Of a stretch of 47,091 nucleotides of DNA, positions 7,529 to 15,865 are shown one piece after another. Each line of letters begins with the position of its first letter. Positions within the stretch are counted from its first letter, which is position 1. This DNA is from Patulibacter medicamentivorans. GTDB taxonomy: Bacteria > Actinomycetota > Thermoleophilia > Solirubrobacterales > Solirubrobacteraceae. The notes below the pieces were generated by a model. The model did not search any database and was not told the origin of the DNA. It worked only from the letters and a program-made list of their open reading frames with translations. Made by a program: the position numbers and the translations under genes. The stretch is from contig NZ_AGUD01000051.1 of NCBI RefSeq assembly GCF_000240225.1, positions 1 through 47,091 on the forward strand, read 5' to 3'.

Positions 7529-8083
7529 GTGACGGATCCGCATGGGACTCTCCGGACCGCGCGTCTGATCGTGCGGCCGATGGACGACGCCGACTTCGAC
7601 GCCCTGCTCCAGGGCCTCCAGGATCCGGACCGTCCGTGGGCCGACGGCTACCCCCTCGACGAGAGCCTCGTCGCCGCCGCCATGGTGCAGGAGCGCCGCC
7701 GCGACTCCAGCCCGGGCCGCGATGTCGGTCCCTGGACGCAGTACCAGCTGATCCTCGCCGACGAGGGGGTCGTGGTCGGCGACTTCACGTTCCTCGAGCG
7801 GCCCGGCGCCCTCGACCGCGTGGCGCTGATCACCTTCTCGATCGCGCCCCAGCGGCGCGGCAACAAGTACGCCACCGAGGCCGTCCGCGAGATCGTCGCC
7901 TGGGCCAAGGGCCGCAGCGACATCCGCGGGCTGCGGGCCGACACCGACCTGGTCAACCCGGCCAGCCACCAGGTGCTGCGCAGCGCCGGCCTGTCGGTCG
8001 TCCAGGACGACGGCGACCGCCAGGTCTACGAGCTGCGCTGGGAGCGGCCCGAGCGGATCTCGCGCACGCCGGTCGCGCGCTGA
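7529..8083 (+). CDS. GNAT-family N-acetyltransferase (RimJ/RimL type)
   Basis: 184 residues beginning with a GTG. It opens with the LRTARLIVRPMDDADFDALL pattern of RimJ/RimL-like GNATs. The acetyl-CoA pyrophosphate loop reads QRRGNKYATEA (about 110-120), a variant of Q/RxxGxG/A. NPASHQVLRSAGL (about 146-158) is the C-terminal helix that closes the fold. The acceptor is unknown: protein N-termini, antibiotics or small amines are all possible. It is convergent with the cyclophilin gene. The TAGCCT box six bases before the GTG implies a leaderless mRNA. Confidence 0.85.
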   Translation: MTDPHGTLRTARLIVRPMDDADFDALLQGLQDPDRPWADGYPLDESLVAAAMVQERRRDSSPGRDVGPWTQYQLILADEGVVVGDFTFLERPGALDRVALITFSIAPQRRGNKYATEAVREIVAWAKGRSDIRGLRADTDLVNPASHQVLRSAGLSVVQDDGDRQVYELRWERPERISRTPVAR

Positions 8084-8106
8084 GCCGTCGGGCCGGCGGC
8101 CTCAGC
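8079..8106. terminator. Weak convergent hairpin over both stop codons
   Basis: GCTGAG (8079-8084) pairs with CTCAGC (8101-8106) around a GC-rich loop that can fold further. The stop codons of the GNAT and cyclophilin genes lie in the arms, as at 2431-2456 but less perfectly. Confidence 0.35.
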
Positions 8107-8857
8107 CGCGCTTCAGCGTCGCCTTCTCGATCACGACGGTCTGCACCGGCGCGCCGTCGCCGCTCGGGTCGGCCGTGCCGAGCCCGTTGATCCGCTCGGC
8201 GACGTCGATGCCCTTGGTCACCTTGCCGGCGATCGCGTAGTCCGGCGGCAGCTGGGCGTCCTCGCCGGTGACGACGAAGAACTGGCTGCCGGAGGTACCG
8301 GCCGGCTCCTGCCCGGTCTTGGCCATCGCCACGATCCCGCGGGTGTAGGCCGCGTCCTTCGGGGGCGTCTCCTCAACGCTGTAGCCCGGCCCGCCGCTGC
8401 CGTCGCCGGTCGGGTCGCCGCCCTGGATGATCGGCGGCGCCGGCGAGATCCGGTGGAAGGTCAGCCCGTCGTAGAACCTGGCCCGCACCAGCGACGCGAC
8501 CGAGGCCGCCGTCTTCGGCTGGCGGGCGGTGTCGAGCCGGAAGCTGAAGCTGCCGCAGCTGGTGACGAAGGTGACGGTCCACGTGCCGCTGAGCCGGGCC
8601 GGACGCGGCTCGGGCAGGTCCGGCTCCCCGGTCCGCGGCTTCGGGGCCGAGACCTCCTTGCAGCCGGTGTCCGCGTTGACGTCGGACCCGGTCGACGCGG
8701 TCGTGTCGGTGGTCGCGGTCGTGGCCGGCTCGGTCGTGCTGCTCGACGACCCCTCGTCGTCGCTGCCGCAGGCGGCGAGACCGGTCGAGAGCGCCATCGC
8801 TGCCAGCAGCAGCGGCAGGCGCCCGGCGGTGGACGGGACGATCGTTCGGCGAGCCAC
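8102..8857 (-). CDS. Lipoprotein cyclophilin-type peptidyl-prolyl isomerase
   Basis: 251 residues from GTG at 8857. A signal peptide ends in the lipobox LAAC (about Cys30), so the mature protein is lipid-anchored outside the membrane. A Ser/Thr-rich linker (residues 35-60) precedes the cyclophilin domain. Active-site residues are visible: the Arg of LTFHRIS, the Gln of IIQGGDPTGDG, and the Phe of GSQFFVV. It probably isomerises X-Pro bonds in secreted or cell-wall proteins. TATCCT (8865-8870) stands 7 bases before the GTG. Confidence 0.9.
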   Translation of the reverse strand: MARRTIVPSTAGRLPLLLAAMALSTGLAACGSDDEGSSSSTTEPATTATTDTTASTGSDVNADTGCKEVSAPKPRTGEPDLPEPRPARLSGTWTVTFVTSCGSFSFRLDTARQPKTAASVASLVRARFYDGLTFHRISPAPPIIQGGDPTGDGSGGPGYSVEETPPKDAAYTRGIVAMAKTGQEPAGTSGSQFFVVTGEDAQLPPDYAIAGKVTKGIDVAERINGLGTADPSGDGAPVQTVVIEKATLKRG

Positions 8858-8864
8858 GCCGGCG

Positions 8865-8870
8865 AGGATA
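8865..8870 (-). promoter_or_regulatory. -10 element (TATCCT) of the cyclophilin gene
   Basis: TATCCT on the minus strand, seven bases before the GTG at 8857. Confidence 0.45.
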
Positions 8871-8944
8871 GCCGCGCCGACCCCGGTCGGGGCCCGCGCG
8901 CCCGTCCGTGGCCGGTCGCACGACGAGCCGCCTCCGGCTCCGGG

Positions 8945-9952
8945 ATGATCGGCGGCGTCGTGTCATCGCGCACCGCCACGCCCGTCCGGTCGCTCGCCCT
9001 GCTGGCCAACCCCGCCGCCGGAGGCGGCCGCGCCGGTGACGTCCTGCGGGCCCTGCAGCGGGCGCTGGCCACCCGCGACGCCCCCTTCCGCGCCGTCCTG
9101 ACGCGCGACGCCGAGCACGTCGCCACGGCCGCGCACGAGGCCGTCGACCGCGGCGACGTCGCGGTCGCGATCGGCGGCGACGGGATGCTCGGCCTGGTCG
9201 CCGACGCGCTCTCCGACCGTCCCGGCGCGACCATCGGGATCGTCCCCGGGGGCCGCGGCAACGACTTCGCCCGCTTCCTCGGGCTGCCGGCGGCGGCGGA
9301 CGCGGCCGCGGCGGTCCTGACCGACGGCGAGCCGGTCGCGATCGACGCCGGCGTGGCGACCCACGCCGACGGCCGCGCCCGGACCTTCCTCTCGATCGCC
9401 TCGTGCGGCTTCGACTCCGAGGCCAACCGGATCGCCAACGGCCTGCCGGCCCGGCTCGGCTCGGCCGCCTACGTCTGGGGCCTCGTCGGCGCCCTGGCGC
9501 ACCTGCGACCGACCCGCTACCGACTGACCCTCGACGGCGAGACGCTGCTCCACGACGGCCTCAGCGTCGCCATCGCCAACGGCGGGACCTACGGCGGCGG
9601 GATGCGCCTGGCGCCCGGCGCCTCGATCGCCGACGGGCGCTTCGACGTCGTCCTGATCGGCCACCCCGGCCGCGACCCGGGCCGCTGCGACCGCCGCGAC
9701 CGGCTGCGGCTGCTGCGGCTGCTGCCGCGGGTCTTCCGGGGCACGCACGTCGACCTGCCGCAGATCCAGGTCCACCGCGCGAGCACGGTCCGGGTCGAGG
9801 CCGACCACCCGTACGAGGTCTACGCCGACGGCGACCCGATCGGCGCGCTGCCGATCTCGTTCGAGACCCGCCCGGCGGCGCTGCGGGTGCTGGTCCCGGT
9901 CGGTCACCGCTCCCCCGCGCTCGCCCCGTCGCCGACCGGGAGCGTGGCGTGA
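8945..9952 (+). CDS. Diacylglycerol kinase-like lipid kinase (YegS/DgkB family)
   Basis: About 335 residues; GTG at 8960 is an alternative start that begins just before the conserved LALLANPAAGGGRA. The kinase catalytic-domain blocks are present: NPAAGGG for the phosphate loop, VAIGGDGML (the GGDG signature) and VPGGRGNDFAR. A C-terminal beta domain follows (about 170-310). Members phosphorylate diacylglycerol or related lipids with ATP at the inner membrane face; recycling undecaprenol is another role suggested for some relatives. Its TGA overlaps the GTG of murT, so the gene leads a cell-wall operon. A function in recycling lipid carrier or teichoic-acid by-products is inference. Confidence 0.88.
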   Translation: MIGGVVSSRTATPVRSLALLANPAAGGGRAGDVLRALQRALATRDAPFRAVLTRDAEHVATAAHEAVDRGDVAVAIGGDGMLGLVADALSDRPGATIGIVPGGRGNDFARFLGLPAAADAAAAVLTDGEPVAIDAGVATHADGRARTFLSIASCGFDSEANRIANGLPARLGSAAYVWGLVGALAHLRPTRYRLTLDGETLLHDGLSVAIANGGTYGGGMRLAPGASIADGRFDVVLIGHPGRDPGRCDRRDRLRLLRLLPRVFRGTHVDLPQIQVHRASTVRVEADHPYEVYADGDPIGALPISFETRPAALRVLVPVGHRSPALAPSPTGSVA

Positions 9953-11340
9953 GCGGCGTCCCGCTCGCGGCCGCGATCGCCGCCGCCCGCTCCGCCGGCC
10001 GGGCCGCCCGCGCCTCGGGCCGCGGCGGCACCAGCCTGCCCGGCAAGGTCCTCACGCGCCTGCGCCCGGACGCGATCGCGCGGATGGCGGCGCGGCTGGA
10101 GCACGGATCGGCGGTCCTCAGCGCGACCAACGGCAAGACCACCACCGCGGCGCTGGCGGCGTCGATCCTCGAGCGGCACGGCGAGACGCTCGTCCACAAC
10201 CGCCAGGGCGCCAACATGGCCGGCGGGATCGCCGCGACGCTGCTGGACTCCTGGCGCCGCGGCCGTCCGACCGGCGACCTCGGCCTGTTCGAGGTCGACG
10301 AGTTCTGGCTCGGCGGGCTGGTCGAGCAACTGCGCCCGCGCGTGCTGCTGCTCGCCAACCTCTTCCGCGACCAGCTCGACCGCTACGGCGAGCTCGAGGC
10401 GATCGCCGACCGCTGGCACGAGCTGGTCGAGGCCTCGGCCGGGCAACCGGACGCGCCGCGGCTGGTGCTCGGCGCCGACGATCCGGCGGTCGCCGACCTC
10501 GGTCTCGGCCGCGACGACGTCCTCTACTTCGGCGTCGAGGACACGTCGGTCGCGCTGCCGGCGATCGAGCACGCCGCCGACGCCACGACCTGCCGGGTCT
10601 GCGGCTCCTCCTACGTCTACAGCGCGTCGTTCGTCGGCCACCTCGGCCACTACGCCTGCCCCAACTGCGGTCACGCGCGCCCGACGCCGCAGGTGACCGC
10701 GGAGCGGATCGTGCTCGAGGGCACGACCGGCGCGCGGCTGACGCTGCGGCTGCCGGACGGCACCGTCGAGGTGCGGCTGCGGCTGCCGGGGCTCTACAAC
10801 GTCTACAACGCGCTCGCCGCTGCGGCGATGACGTCGGCGCTCGGCGTCCCGGCGGCCACGATCGCGGCGGGCCTGGAGACCACGGCGGCCGCCTTCGGCC
10901 GCGCCGAGACGATCGCGATCGACGGTCGCGAGCTGCAGCTGCTGCTGGTCAAGAACCCGGCCGGGGCCAACGAGGTCGCGCGGACGCTGGCGCTGGCGCA
11001 GGGCAAGCTGGACCTGCTGGCGATCCTCAACGACCGGATCGCCGACGGACGCGACGTCTCGTGGGTCTGGGACGCCGACCTGGAGCAGCTCGCGCCGCGG
11101 GTCCGGCGGGTCACCTGCGCCGGCACCCGGGCGCCGGAGATGGCCGTCCGCTGGAAGTACGCCGGCGTCGCGCCGGAGCGGATCGCGGTCGTGACCGACG
11201 GCGTCGGGCAGGCGCTCGACGCCGCGCTCGACCGCGCGCCCGACGGTGCGCCGCTCTACGCGATCCCGACCTACACCGCGATGCTGGAGCTGCGCGAGGA
11301 GCTCGTCCGGCGCGGGGCCGCGGAGGGCTCGTTCGCATGA
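9949..11340 (+). CDS. murT: Lipid II isoglutaminyl synthase, Mur ligase subunit MurT
   Basis: 463 residues from the GTG overlapping the upstream stop. The Mur-ligase P-loop is ATNGKTTT at 59-66. The MurT-specific Cys4 zinc ribbon is CRVC (from about 215) and CPNC (from about 236), inserted in the central domain. The C-terminal DUF1727 domain holds LLVKNPAGANEVART and ILNDRIADGRDVSW. MurT uses ATP to activate the alpha-carboxyl of D-Glu in lipid II, and GatD supplies ammonia from glutamine, giving D-isoglutamine. In most genomes murT and gatD are adjacent; here a methyltransferase gene separates them. Confidence 0.95.
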   Translation: MSGVPLAAAIAAARSAGRAARASGRGGTSLPGKVLTRLRPDAIARMAARLEHGSAVLSATNGKTTTAALAASILERHGETLVHNRQGANMAGGIAATLLDSWRRGRPTGDLGLFEVDEFWLGGLVEQLRPRVLLLANLFRDQLDRYGELEAIADRWHELVEASAGQPDAPRLVLGADDPAVADLGLGRDDVLYFGVEDTSVALPAIEHAADATTCRVCGSSYVYSASFVGHLGHYACPNCGHARPTPQVTAERIVLEGTTGARLTLRLPDGTVEVRLRLPGLYNVYNALAAAAMTSALGVPAATIAAGLETTAAAFGRAETIAIDGRELQLLLVKNPAGANEVARTLALAQGKLDLLAILNDRIADGRDVSWVWDADLEQLAPRVRRVTCAGTRAPEMAVRWKYAGVAPERIAVVTDGVGQALDAALDRAPDGAPLYAIPTYTAMLELREELVRRGAAEGSFA

Positions 11341-12119
11341 CCGATCCGACGACCGTGCCGGCGCCTGCGACCCGCGACCGCGATCTCGACCACGTCCGCT
11401 GGCACGACCTGGAGTGCGGCGGCTACGAGGCCGACCGGCTGCTGTGGCGCGAGCTGGCGGCCGAGCGCTGGTCCTCGGGCGCCGGCGGGCGCGTGCTCGA
11501 CCTCGGCAGCGGCACCGGACGGGTCGCGCTCGACCTGGCCGGGGCCGGCCACCCGACGCTCGGCGTCGACATCGATCCGGTCTTCTGCGCCGAGCTGCGC
11601 AGGCGGGCGTCGTTGCGCAGCCTGCCGGCGGGCGCGACGGTCGGCGACGCCCGCGCGCTGTCGCTCGGCGAGCGGTTCGGCCTGGTCCTGGCCCCGATGC
11701 AGACGGTCCAGCTGCTCGGCGGCGCCGACGGCCGCGGCCGCTTCCTCGGCCAGATCGCCGGCCTGCTGCGACCCGGCGGGCGGGCGGCGATCGCGCTGGT
11801 CGAGGAGGTCGAGCCGTTCGATGCCGCCGACGCCGCCGCGATCGCCCCCGACATGCGCGACCACGACGGCACGGTCTACGCCAGCCGCCCGGTCGGCGTC
11901 GACGTCCGCGACGACCGGATCGTCCTCGACCGCGTGCGCGAGATCGTCGAGCCCTCTGGCGAGCGCCACGAGAGCCACGACCGGATCGTCCTCGACCTGC
12001 TGAGCGCCGAGCAGCTGGAGGACGAGGCCCGCGCGCTCGGCCTCCAGGTCCATCCGCGGCGCGAGATCGCCGCCACCGACGAGCACGTCGCCAGCCAGGT
12101 GGTGATCCTCGGTGCCTGA
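11337..12119 (+). CDS. SAM-dependent class I methyltransferase embedded in the murT-gatD operon
   Basis: 260 residues. Its ATG overlaps the murT stop (ATGA) and its own end overlaps the gatD GTG by 8 bases, so all three are probably translationally coupled. SAM motif I is VLDLGSGTG (53-61), followed by LGVDIDP with the ribose-binding Asp. LLRPGGRAAIALVEEVEPF is the post-IV strand region. The remainder is a small beta domain. No signal peptide or membrane helix, so it acts in the cytoplasm, as MurT/GatD does. The target is unknown; a peptidoglycan precursor, its lipid carrier or the complex itself are candidates from context only. Confidence 0.85.
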   Translation: MTDPTTVPAPATRDRDLDHVRWHDLECGGYEADRLLWRELAAERWSSGAGGRVLDLGSGTGRVALDLAGAGHPTLGVDIDPVFCAELRRRASLRSLPAGATVGDARALSLGERFGLVLAPMQTVQLLGGADGRGRFLGQIAGLLRPGGRAAIALVEEVEPFDAADAAAIAPDMRDHDGTVYASRPVGVDVRDDRIVLDRVREIVEPSGERHESHDRIVLDLLSAEQLEDEARALGLQVHPRREIAATDEHVASQVVILGA

Positions 12120-12900
12120 TCTGCCCCCGGTCCCCGAGGCCGTCGCCGCCGGCGAGCGCCCGACCCTGCGGGTGGCGGCGCTCTACCCCGAGCTGCTGAA
12201 CATCTACGCCGACCGCGGCAACCTGCTGATGCTGGAGCGCCGCTGCGCCTGGCGCGGGATCGGCTTCGCCCTGACCCGGACGACGATCGGCGACGAGCTC
12301 GATCCCGACGGCCACGACCTGCTGTACCTGGGCGGCGGCCAGGATCGCGACCAGCGGCTCTGCGCCGAGGACCTCGTGTCGACCAAGCGCGACGCGGTCC
12401 ACGCGCACGCCGCCCGCGGGGGCGCCGTGCTGGCGGTCTGCGGCGGCTACCAGCTGCTCGGCCACCGCTACGCCCTCGACGCCACCACCGCGCTGCCCGG
12501 GGTCGGGTTGCTCGACCTCCACACCGAGCGCGGCGAGGGTCGCCTGATCGGCAACGTCGCGATCGAGGTCGAGCTGCCGGGTGCCGGCGATCCCGGCGAG
12601 CGACGCGTCCTGGCCGGGTTCGAGAACCACGGTGGCCGCACGATCCTCGCCGACGCCCAGCCGCCGTTGGGGCGGGTGCTGTCCGGCCACGGCAACACCG
12701 GCGCCTCGGGCGCCGAGGGCGCCCGCCGGGGCAACGTGATCGGGACCTACCTGCACGGCCCGCTGCTGCCCAAGAACGCCTGGTTCGCCGACTGGCTGAT
12801 CGCGACCGCGCTCGAACTGCCCCCCGGCAGCCTGGCCCCGCTGGACGACGCCCTCGAGGACGCCGCCCACGCCGGAGCCCGGAGAGCGGCCGGGGTCTGA
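12112..12900 (+). CDS. gatD: Lipid II isoglutaminyl synthase, glutamine amidotransferase subunit GatD
   Basis: 262 residues from the GTG inside the end of the methyltransferase gene. A class I (triad) glutaminase of the CobB/CobQ type: AALYPELLNIYADRGN at the N-terminus, LLYLGGGQDRDQ, the nucleophile Cys110 in AVCGGYQLLG, and His215 in GTYLHGPLLPKN. Glutamine hydrolysis delivers ammonia to MurT. A perfect 10-bp hairpin follows the stop at 12917, closing the operon. Confidence 0.95.
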   Translation: MPDLPPVPEAVAAGERPTLRVAALYPELLNIYADRGNLLMLERRCAWRGIGFALTRTTIGDELDPDGHDLLYLGGGQDRDQRLCAEDLVSTKRDAVHAHAARGGAVLAVCGGYQLLGHRYALDATTALPGVGLLDLHTERGEGRLIGNVAIEVELPGAGDPGERRVLAGFENHGGRTILADAQPPLGRVLSGHGNTGASGAEGARRGNVIGTYLHGPLLPKNAWFADWLIATALELPPGSLAPLDDALEDAAHAGARRAAGV

Positions 12901-12916
12901 GCGCACGTCAGACGCC

Positions 12917-12939
12917 CGCGACCGACCGGGTCGGTCGCG
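12917..12939 (+). terminator. Terminator hairpin after gatD
   Basis: CGCGACCGAC, loop CGG, GTCGGTCGCG: a perfect 10-bp stem 17 bp after the gatD stop, without a T-run. Confidence 0.6.
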
Positions 12940-12975
12940 ATCCGATCGGCGCGGGACCGCGAGTCTCACGCAATC

Positions 12976-12994
12976 CGAGACGCCAACCGTCTCG
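12976..12994. promoter_or_regulatory. Inverted repeat upstream of the osmoprotectant operon
   Basis: CGAGACG, five-base spacer, CGTCTCG (perfect 7-bp arms), about 90 bp before the probable -10 of the ABC operon. Operator candidate or a second hairpin; no regulator is linked. Confidence 0.3.
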
Positions 12995-13060
12995 AATCGC
13001 CTCGCCCACCGCCACGATCCGAAACTCCCGAATTCCAGTCAACTTTCATCAGTCGGCGCG

Positions 13061-13119
13061 GTGACGTCCGCACCCGGCTGCTAGGCTCGCGCCTTCGCGG
13101 AGTCGACCACGGCTCCGCG
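13061..13119 (+). promoter_or_regulatory. Probable promoter and leader hairpin of the osmoprotectant ABC operon
   Basis: GTGACG (13061-13066) and TAGGCT (13082-13087) are spaced 15 bp apart as -35/-10. The predicted leader folds as CGCGGAG (13096-13102) with CTCCGCG (13113-13119). An AGGAG ribosome site precedes the ATG at 13138. Unlike most genes here, this one has a normal leader. Confidence 0.45.
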
Positions 13120-13137
13120 TGGCACCAGGAGCCCGGG

Positions 13138-14367
13138 ATGTCGACACCAGACCAGACCCCGTCCGGCGCCGCCGCAGCCGCGTCCCCGGCCTCGGCGGCC
13201 AGCCCCGACCGCGCGCCGGCGCAGCTCGAGTTCGTCGACGTCGTCAAGCGCTACCCGGGAGCGTCCGCCGCCACCATCGAGTCGCTGTCGCTCGACGTGC
13301 CGGCCGGCGAGATCCTCGTCCTGGTCGGCCCGTCCGGCTGCGGCAAGACCACCGTGATGCGGATGGTCAACCGGATGATCGAGCCGAGCGGCGGCCAGAT
13401 CCTGATCGACGGCGAGCCGAACACCACCCGGCCGGCGGCCGAGCTGCGACGCGACATCGGCTACGTGATCCAGCAGACCGGGCTCTTCCCGCACCGGACG
13501 ATCGCCGAGAACGTCGCCACCGTCCCCAAGCTGCTCGGCTGGCCGAAGGCCCGGATCGCCGACCGCACCGCCGAGCTGCTCGAGCTGGTCGGGCTCGACC
13601 CGGAGTTCGCCGGCCGCTACCCGGCGCAGCTCTCCGGCGGCCAGCGGCAGCGGGTCGGGGTCGCCCGCGCGCTCGCGGTCGACCCGCCGCTGATGCTGAT
13701 GGACGAGCCGTTCGGGGCGATCGACCCGATCACCCGCGAGCGGCTCCAGAACGAGTTCCTGCGCCTGCAGGAGACGCTCAAGCGCACGATCGTCTTCGTC
13801 ACCCACGACATCGACGAGGCGATCAAGATGGGCGACCGGATCGCCGTCATGCGCCCCGGCGGCCATCTGGCCCAGTACGCCACCCCGGCCGAGCTGCTGC
13901 TCTCCCCCGCCGACGAGTTCGTCGAGCAGTTCGTCGGCGCCGACCGCGCGCTCAAGCGGCTGGCGCTCGGCCGCGTCCGCGACCTGCGGCTCGAGGAGAC
14001 CGTCCGCGTCCGCTACGGCGATCCGACCGCCTGGGTCCGCGAGCAGCTGCGCACCTCGCAGGTCCCCTACCCGCTGGTGGTCGACGCCGACGGCCGGCCG
14101 CTGGCCTGGCTCGACGACGACGACCTGCGGGGCGAGCGGGTCGTCGAGGGCGTCGGATCGGCGGTCGCCACCGTCGAGCGCGACGACATCCTGCGCGACG
14201 CCTTCAGCGACGTGCTGGCCCACCGCGTCCAGTTCGCCGCGGTCGTCGACGGCCACGGCGCGGTGATCGGCATCCTCTCCAGCGACGCCGTCGCCCGCGA
14301 GCTGGCCCCCGGGCCGGCGCCGGTCGAGCCGGTCGAGGCCGGCGCGGGCCCGGGGACGGGATCGTGA
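13138..14367 (+). CDS. Osmoprotectant (glycine betaine/choline-type) ABC transporter ATPase with CBS domains
   Basis: 409 residues. After an Ala/Pro-rich N-terminus, Walker A is GPSGCGKTT (64-72), the Q-loop is QQTGLFPH, the signature is LSGGQRQRV (about 164) and Walker B is [12 protein letters not shown]. The C-terminal part (about 285-390) has two CBS-like segments ([19 protein letters not shown] and [18 protein letters not shown]), as in OpuCA/ProV, where they sense ionic strength. It drives uptake of compatible solutes. The TGA overlaps the GTG of the next permease. Confidence 0.93.
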   Translation: MSTPDQTPSGAAAAASPASAASPDRAPAQLEFVDVVKRYPGASAATIESLSLDVPAGEILVLVGPSGCGKTTVMRMVNRMIEPSGGQILIDGEPNTTRPAAELRRDIGYVIQQTGLFPHRTIAENVATVPKLLGWPKARIADRTAELLELVGLDPEFAGRYPAQLSGGQRQRVGVARALAVDPPLMLMDEPFGAIDPITRERLQNEFLRLQETLKRTIVFVTHDIDEAIKMGDRIAVMRPGGHLAQYATPAELLLSPADEFVEQFVGADRALKRLALGRVRDLRLEETVRVRYGDPTAWVREQLRTSQVPYPLVVDADGRPLAWLDDDDLRGERVVEGVGSAVATVERDDILRDAFSDVLAHRVQFAAVVDGHGAVIGILSSDAVARELAPGPAPVEPVEAGAGPGTGS

Positions 14368-15101
14368 GCGGCGCCCTCGGTTCGATCCCGCTGCTCGCGC
14401 AGGGCGGCGAGGGGTTCGTCCGCAACCGCGAGAGCGGCTCCGGCGCCTCGTGCGTCTCGGACGACGGCGTCTGCCCAGCCTGGATCGTCGACCACTTCGA
14501 CCGCTACATGGAGCCGCTCGGCCGCCACGTGCTGCTGACCGTGGTCGCGCTGGCGATCGGCTTCTCGATCTCGTTCACGCTCGCGCTGCTGGCCCACCGC
14601 CGCCGCTGGCTGATCGCCCCGGTCGTGCAGCTGACGGGGATCCTCTACACGATCCCGAGCCTGGCGCTGTTCTTCCTGCTGCTGCCGATCACCGGGCGCG
14701 GGTTCCTGACGGCCGAGATCGCGCTCGTCTCCTACACGCTGCTGATCATCTTCCGCAACGTCGTGACCGGGCTCGACGGGGTTCCCTCCGACGTCGTCGA
14801 CGCCGCCCGCGGGATGGGCCTGAACGACCGCCAGGTGCTCTGGCGGGTCGAGATCCCGCTCGCCCTGCCGGAGATCGCCGCCGGCCTGCGGATCGCCGCC
14901 ACGACCACGGTCGGCCTCGCGTCGCTGGCGTTCTTCGCCGGCGCCGGCGGGCTCGGCGACCCGATCTACGCCGACCTCAACTTCAAGAGCAACGTGCTGG
15001 TCGCCGGCGGGCTCTGCGTGCTGCTGGCGATCGCGCTCGACCTGCTGGTGCTGGCCGTCCAACGGCTGCTGACGCCGTGGACCCGGGCGGTGCCGGCATG
15101 A
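14364..15101 (+). CDS. Osmoprotectant ABC transporter permease (OpuCB-like)
   Basis: 245 residues from the GTG in a GTGA overlap. After a hydrophilic N-terminal stretch with two cysteines (SCVSDDGVCPAW) there are about six membrane helices. The coupling-helix EAA motif appears as DAARGMGLNDRQVLWRVEIPLALPEI. With the ATPase and the second permease it forms the membrane channel. The two-cysteine extracytoplasmic start is longer than in most OpuCB proteins and might form a disulfide. Confidence 0.9.
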   Translation: MSGALGSIPLLAQGGEGFVRNRESGSGASCVSDDGVCPAWIVDHFDRYMEPLGRHVLLTVVALAIGFSISFTLALLAHRRRWLIAPVVQLTGILYTIPSLALFFLLLPITGRGFLTAEIALVSYTLLIIFRNVVTGLDGVPSDVVDAARGMGLNDRQVLWRVEIPLALPEIAAGLRIAATTTVGLASLAFFAGAGGLGDPIYADLNFKSNVLVAGGLCVLLAIALDLLVLAVQRLLTPWTRAVPA

Positions 15102-15865
15102 GCACCCCGCTGGCGATCCTGGGCATCTTCGGCGACGCGATCGACTTCATCTTCAACGCCCGCGAGGCGCGGACCGGCGGCGCCGAGGTCGGCGGCCTCG
15201 GCGAGTTCGCCTCGCTGACCGGCAAGCACCTGCTGGTGACCGTCGCGGCCGTCGGGCTGGCGTCGCTGGTCGCGCTGCCGCTCGGGCTGTACCTGGGCCA
15301 CAAGCGCCGCGGCGGCTTCCTCGCCGTGTCGGTCAGCAACGTCGGACGGGCGGTCCCGAGCCTGGTCCTGATCGCGCTCTTCATCGCCTTCCTCGGGGTC
15401 GGCTTCGCCAACGTGGCGCTGGCCCTGGCGCTGCTGGCGATCCCGCCGATCCTGACCAACGCCTACGTCGGGGTCACCCAGGTCGACCGCGACGTGATCG
15501 ACGCCGCCGTCGGCCAGGGCCTGACGGACGGCCAGGTCATGCGCCAGATCGAGCTGCCGCTGGCGCTGCCGCTGATCTTCGGCGGCCTGCGGACCTCGGT
15601 CGTCAACGTGATCGCGACGGCGACGATCGCCCCGATCGCCGGCGTCGTCACGCTCGGCGACCCGATCATCAGCCAGAGCGTCTACGGCGACGCCGGCAAG
15701 CTCGCGGCGGCGATCGTCGTCGCGCTGCTGGCCGTCGTCGCCGAGGTCGGCCTCGGCGCCGCCCAGCGCGCCGTCACCCCTGCGCCCCTGCGCGGCACGC
15801 CCGGGGCCACCCGGCGTGGGCGCTTCTTCGTCAAAACGGCCGGAAAGGGCCTCAGCACCTCATGA
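15098..15865 (+). CDS. Osmoprotectant ABC transporter permease (OpuCD-like)
   Basis: 255 residues; the ATG overlaps the preceding stop (ATGA). It has a hydrophobic N-terminus followed by five to six membrane helices. The EAA loop is DAAVGQGLTDGQVMRQIELPLALPLI, and the family motif GRAVPSLVLIALF is seen. The tail is basic and poorly conserved (RGTPGATRRGRFF). It pairs with the upstream permease as a heterodimer. Confidence 0.92.
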   Translation: MSTPLAILGIFGDAIDFIFNAREARTGGAEVGGLGEFASLTGKHLLVTVAAVGLASLVALPLGLYLGHKRRGGFLAVSVSNVGRAVPSLVLIALFIAFLGVGFANVALALALLAIPPILTNAYVGVTQVDRDVIDAAVGQGLTDGQVMRQIELPLALPLIFGGLRTSVVNVIATATIAPIAGVVTLGDPIISQSVYGDAGKLAAAIVVALLAVVAEVGLGAAQRAVTPAPLRGTPGATRRGRFFVKTAGKGLSTS

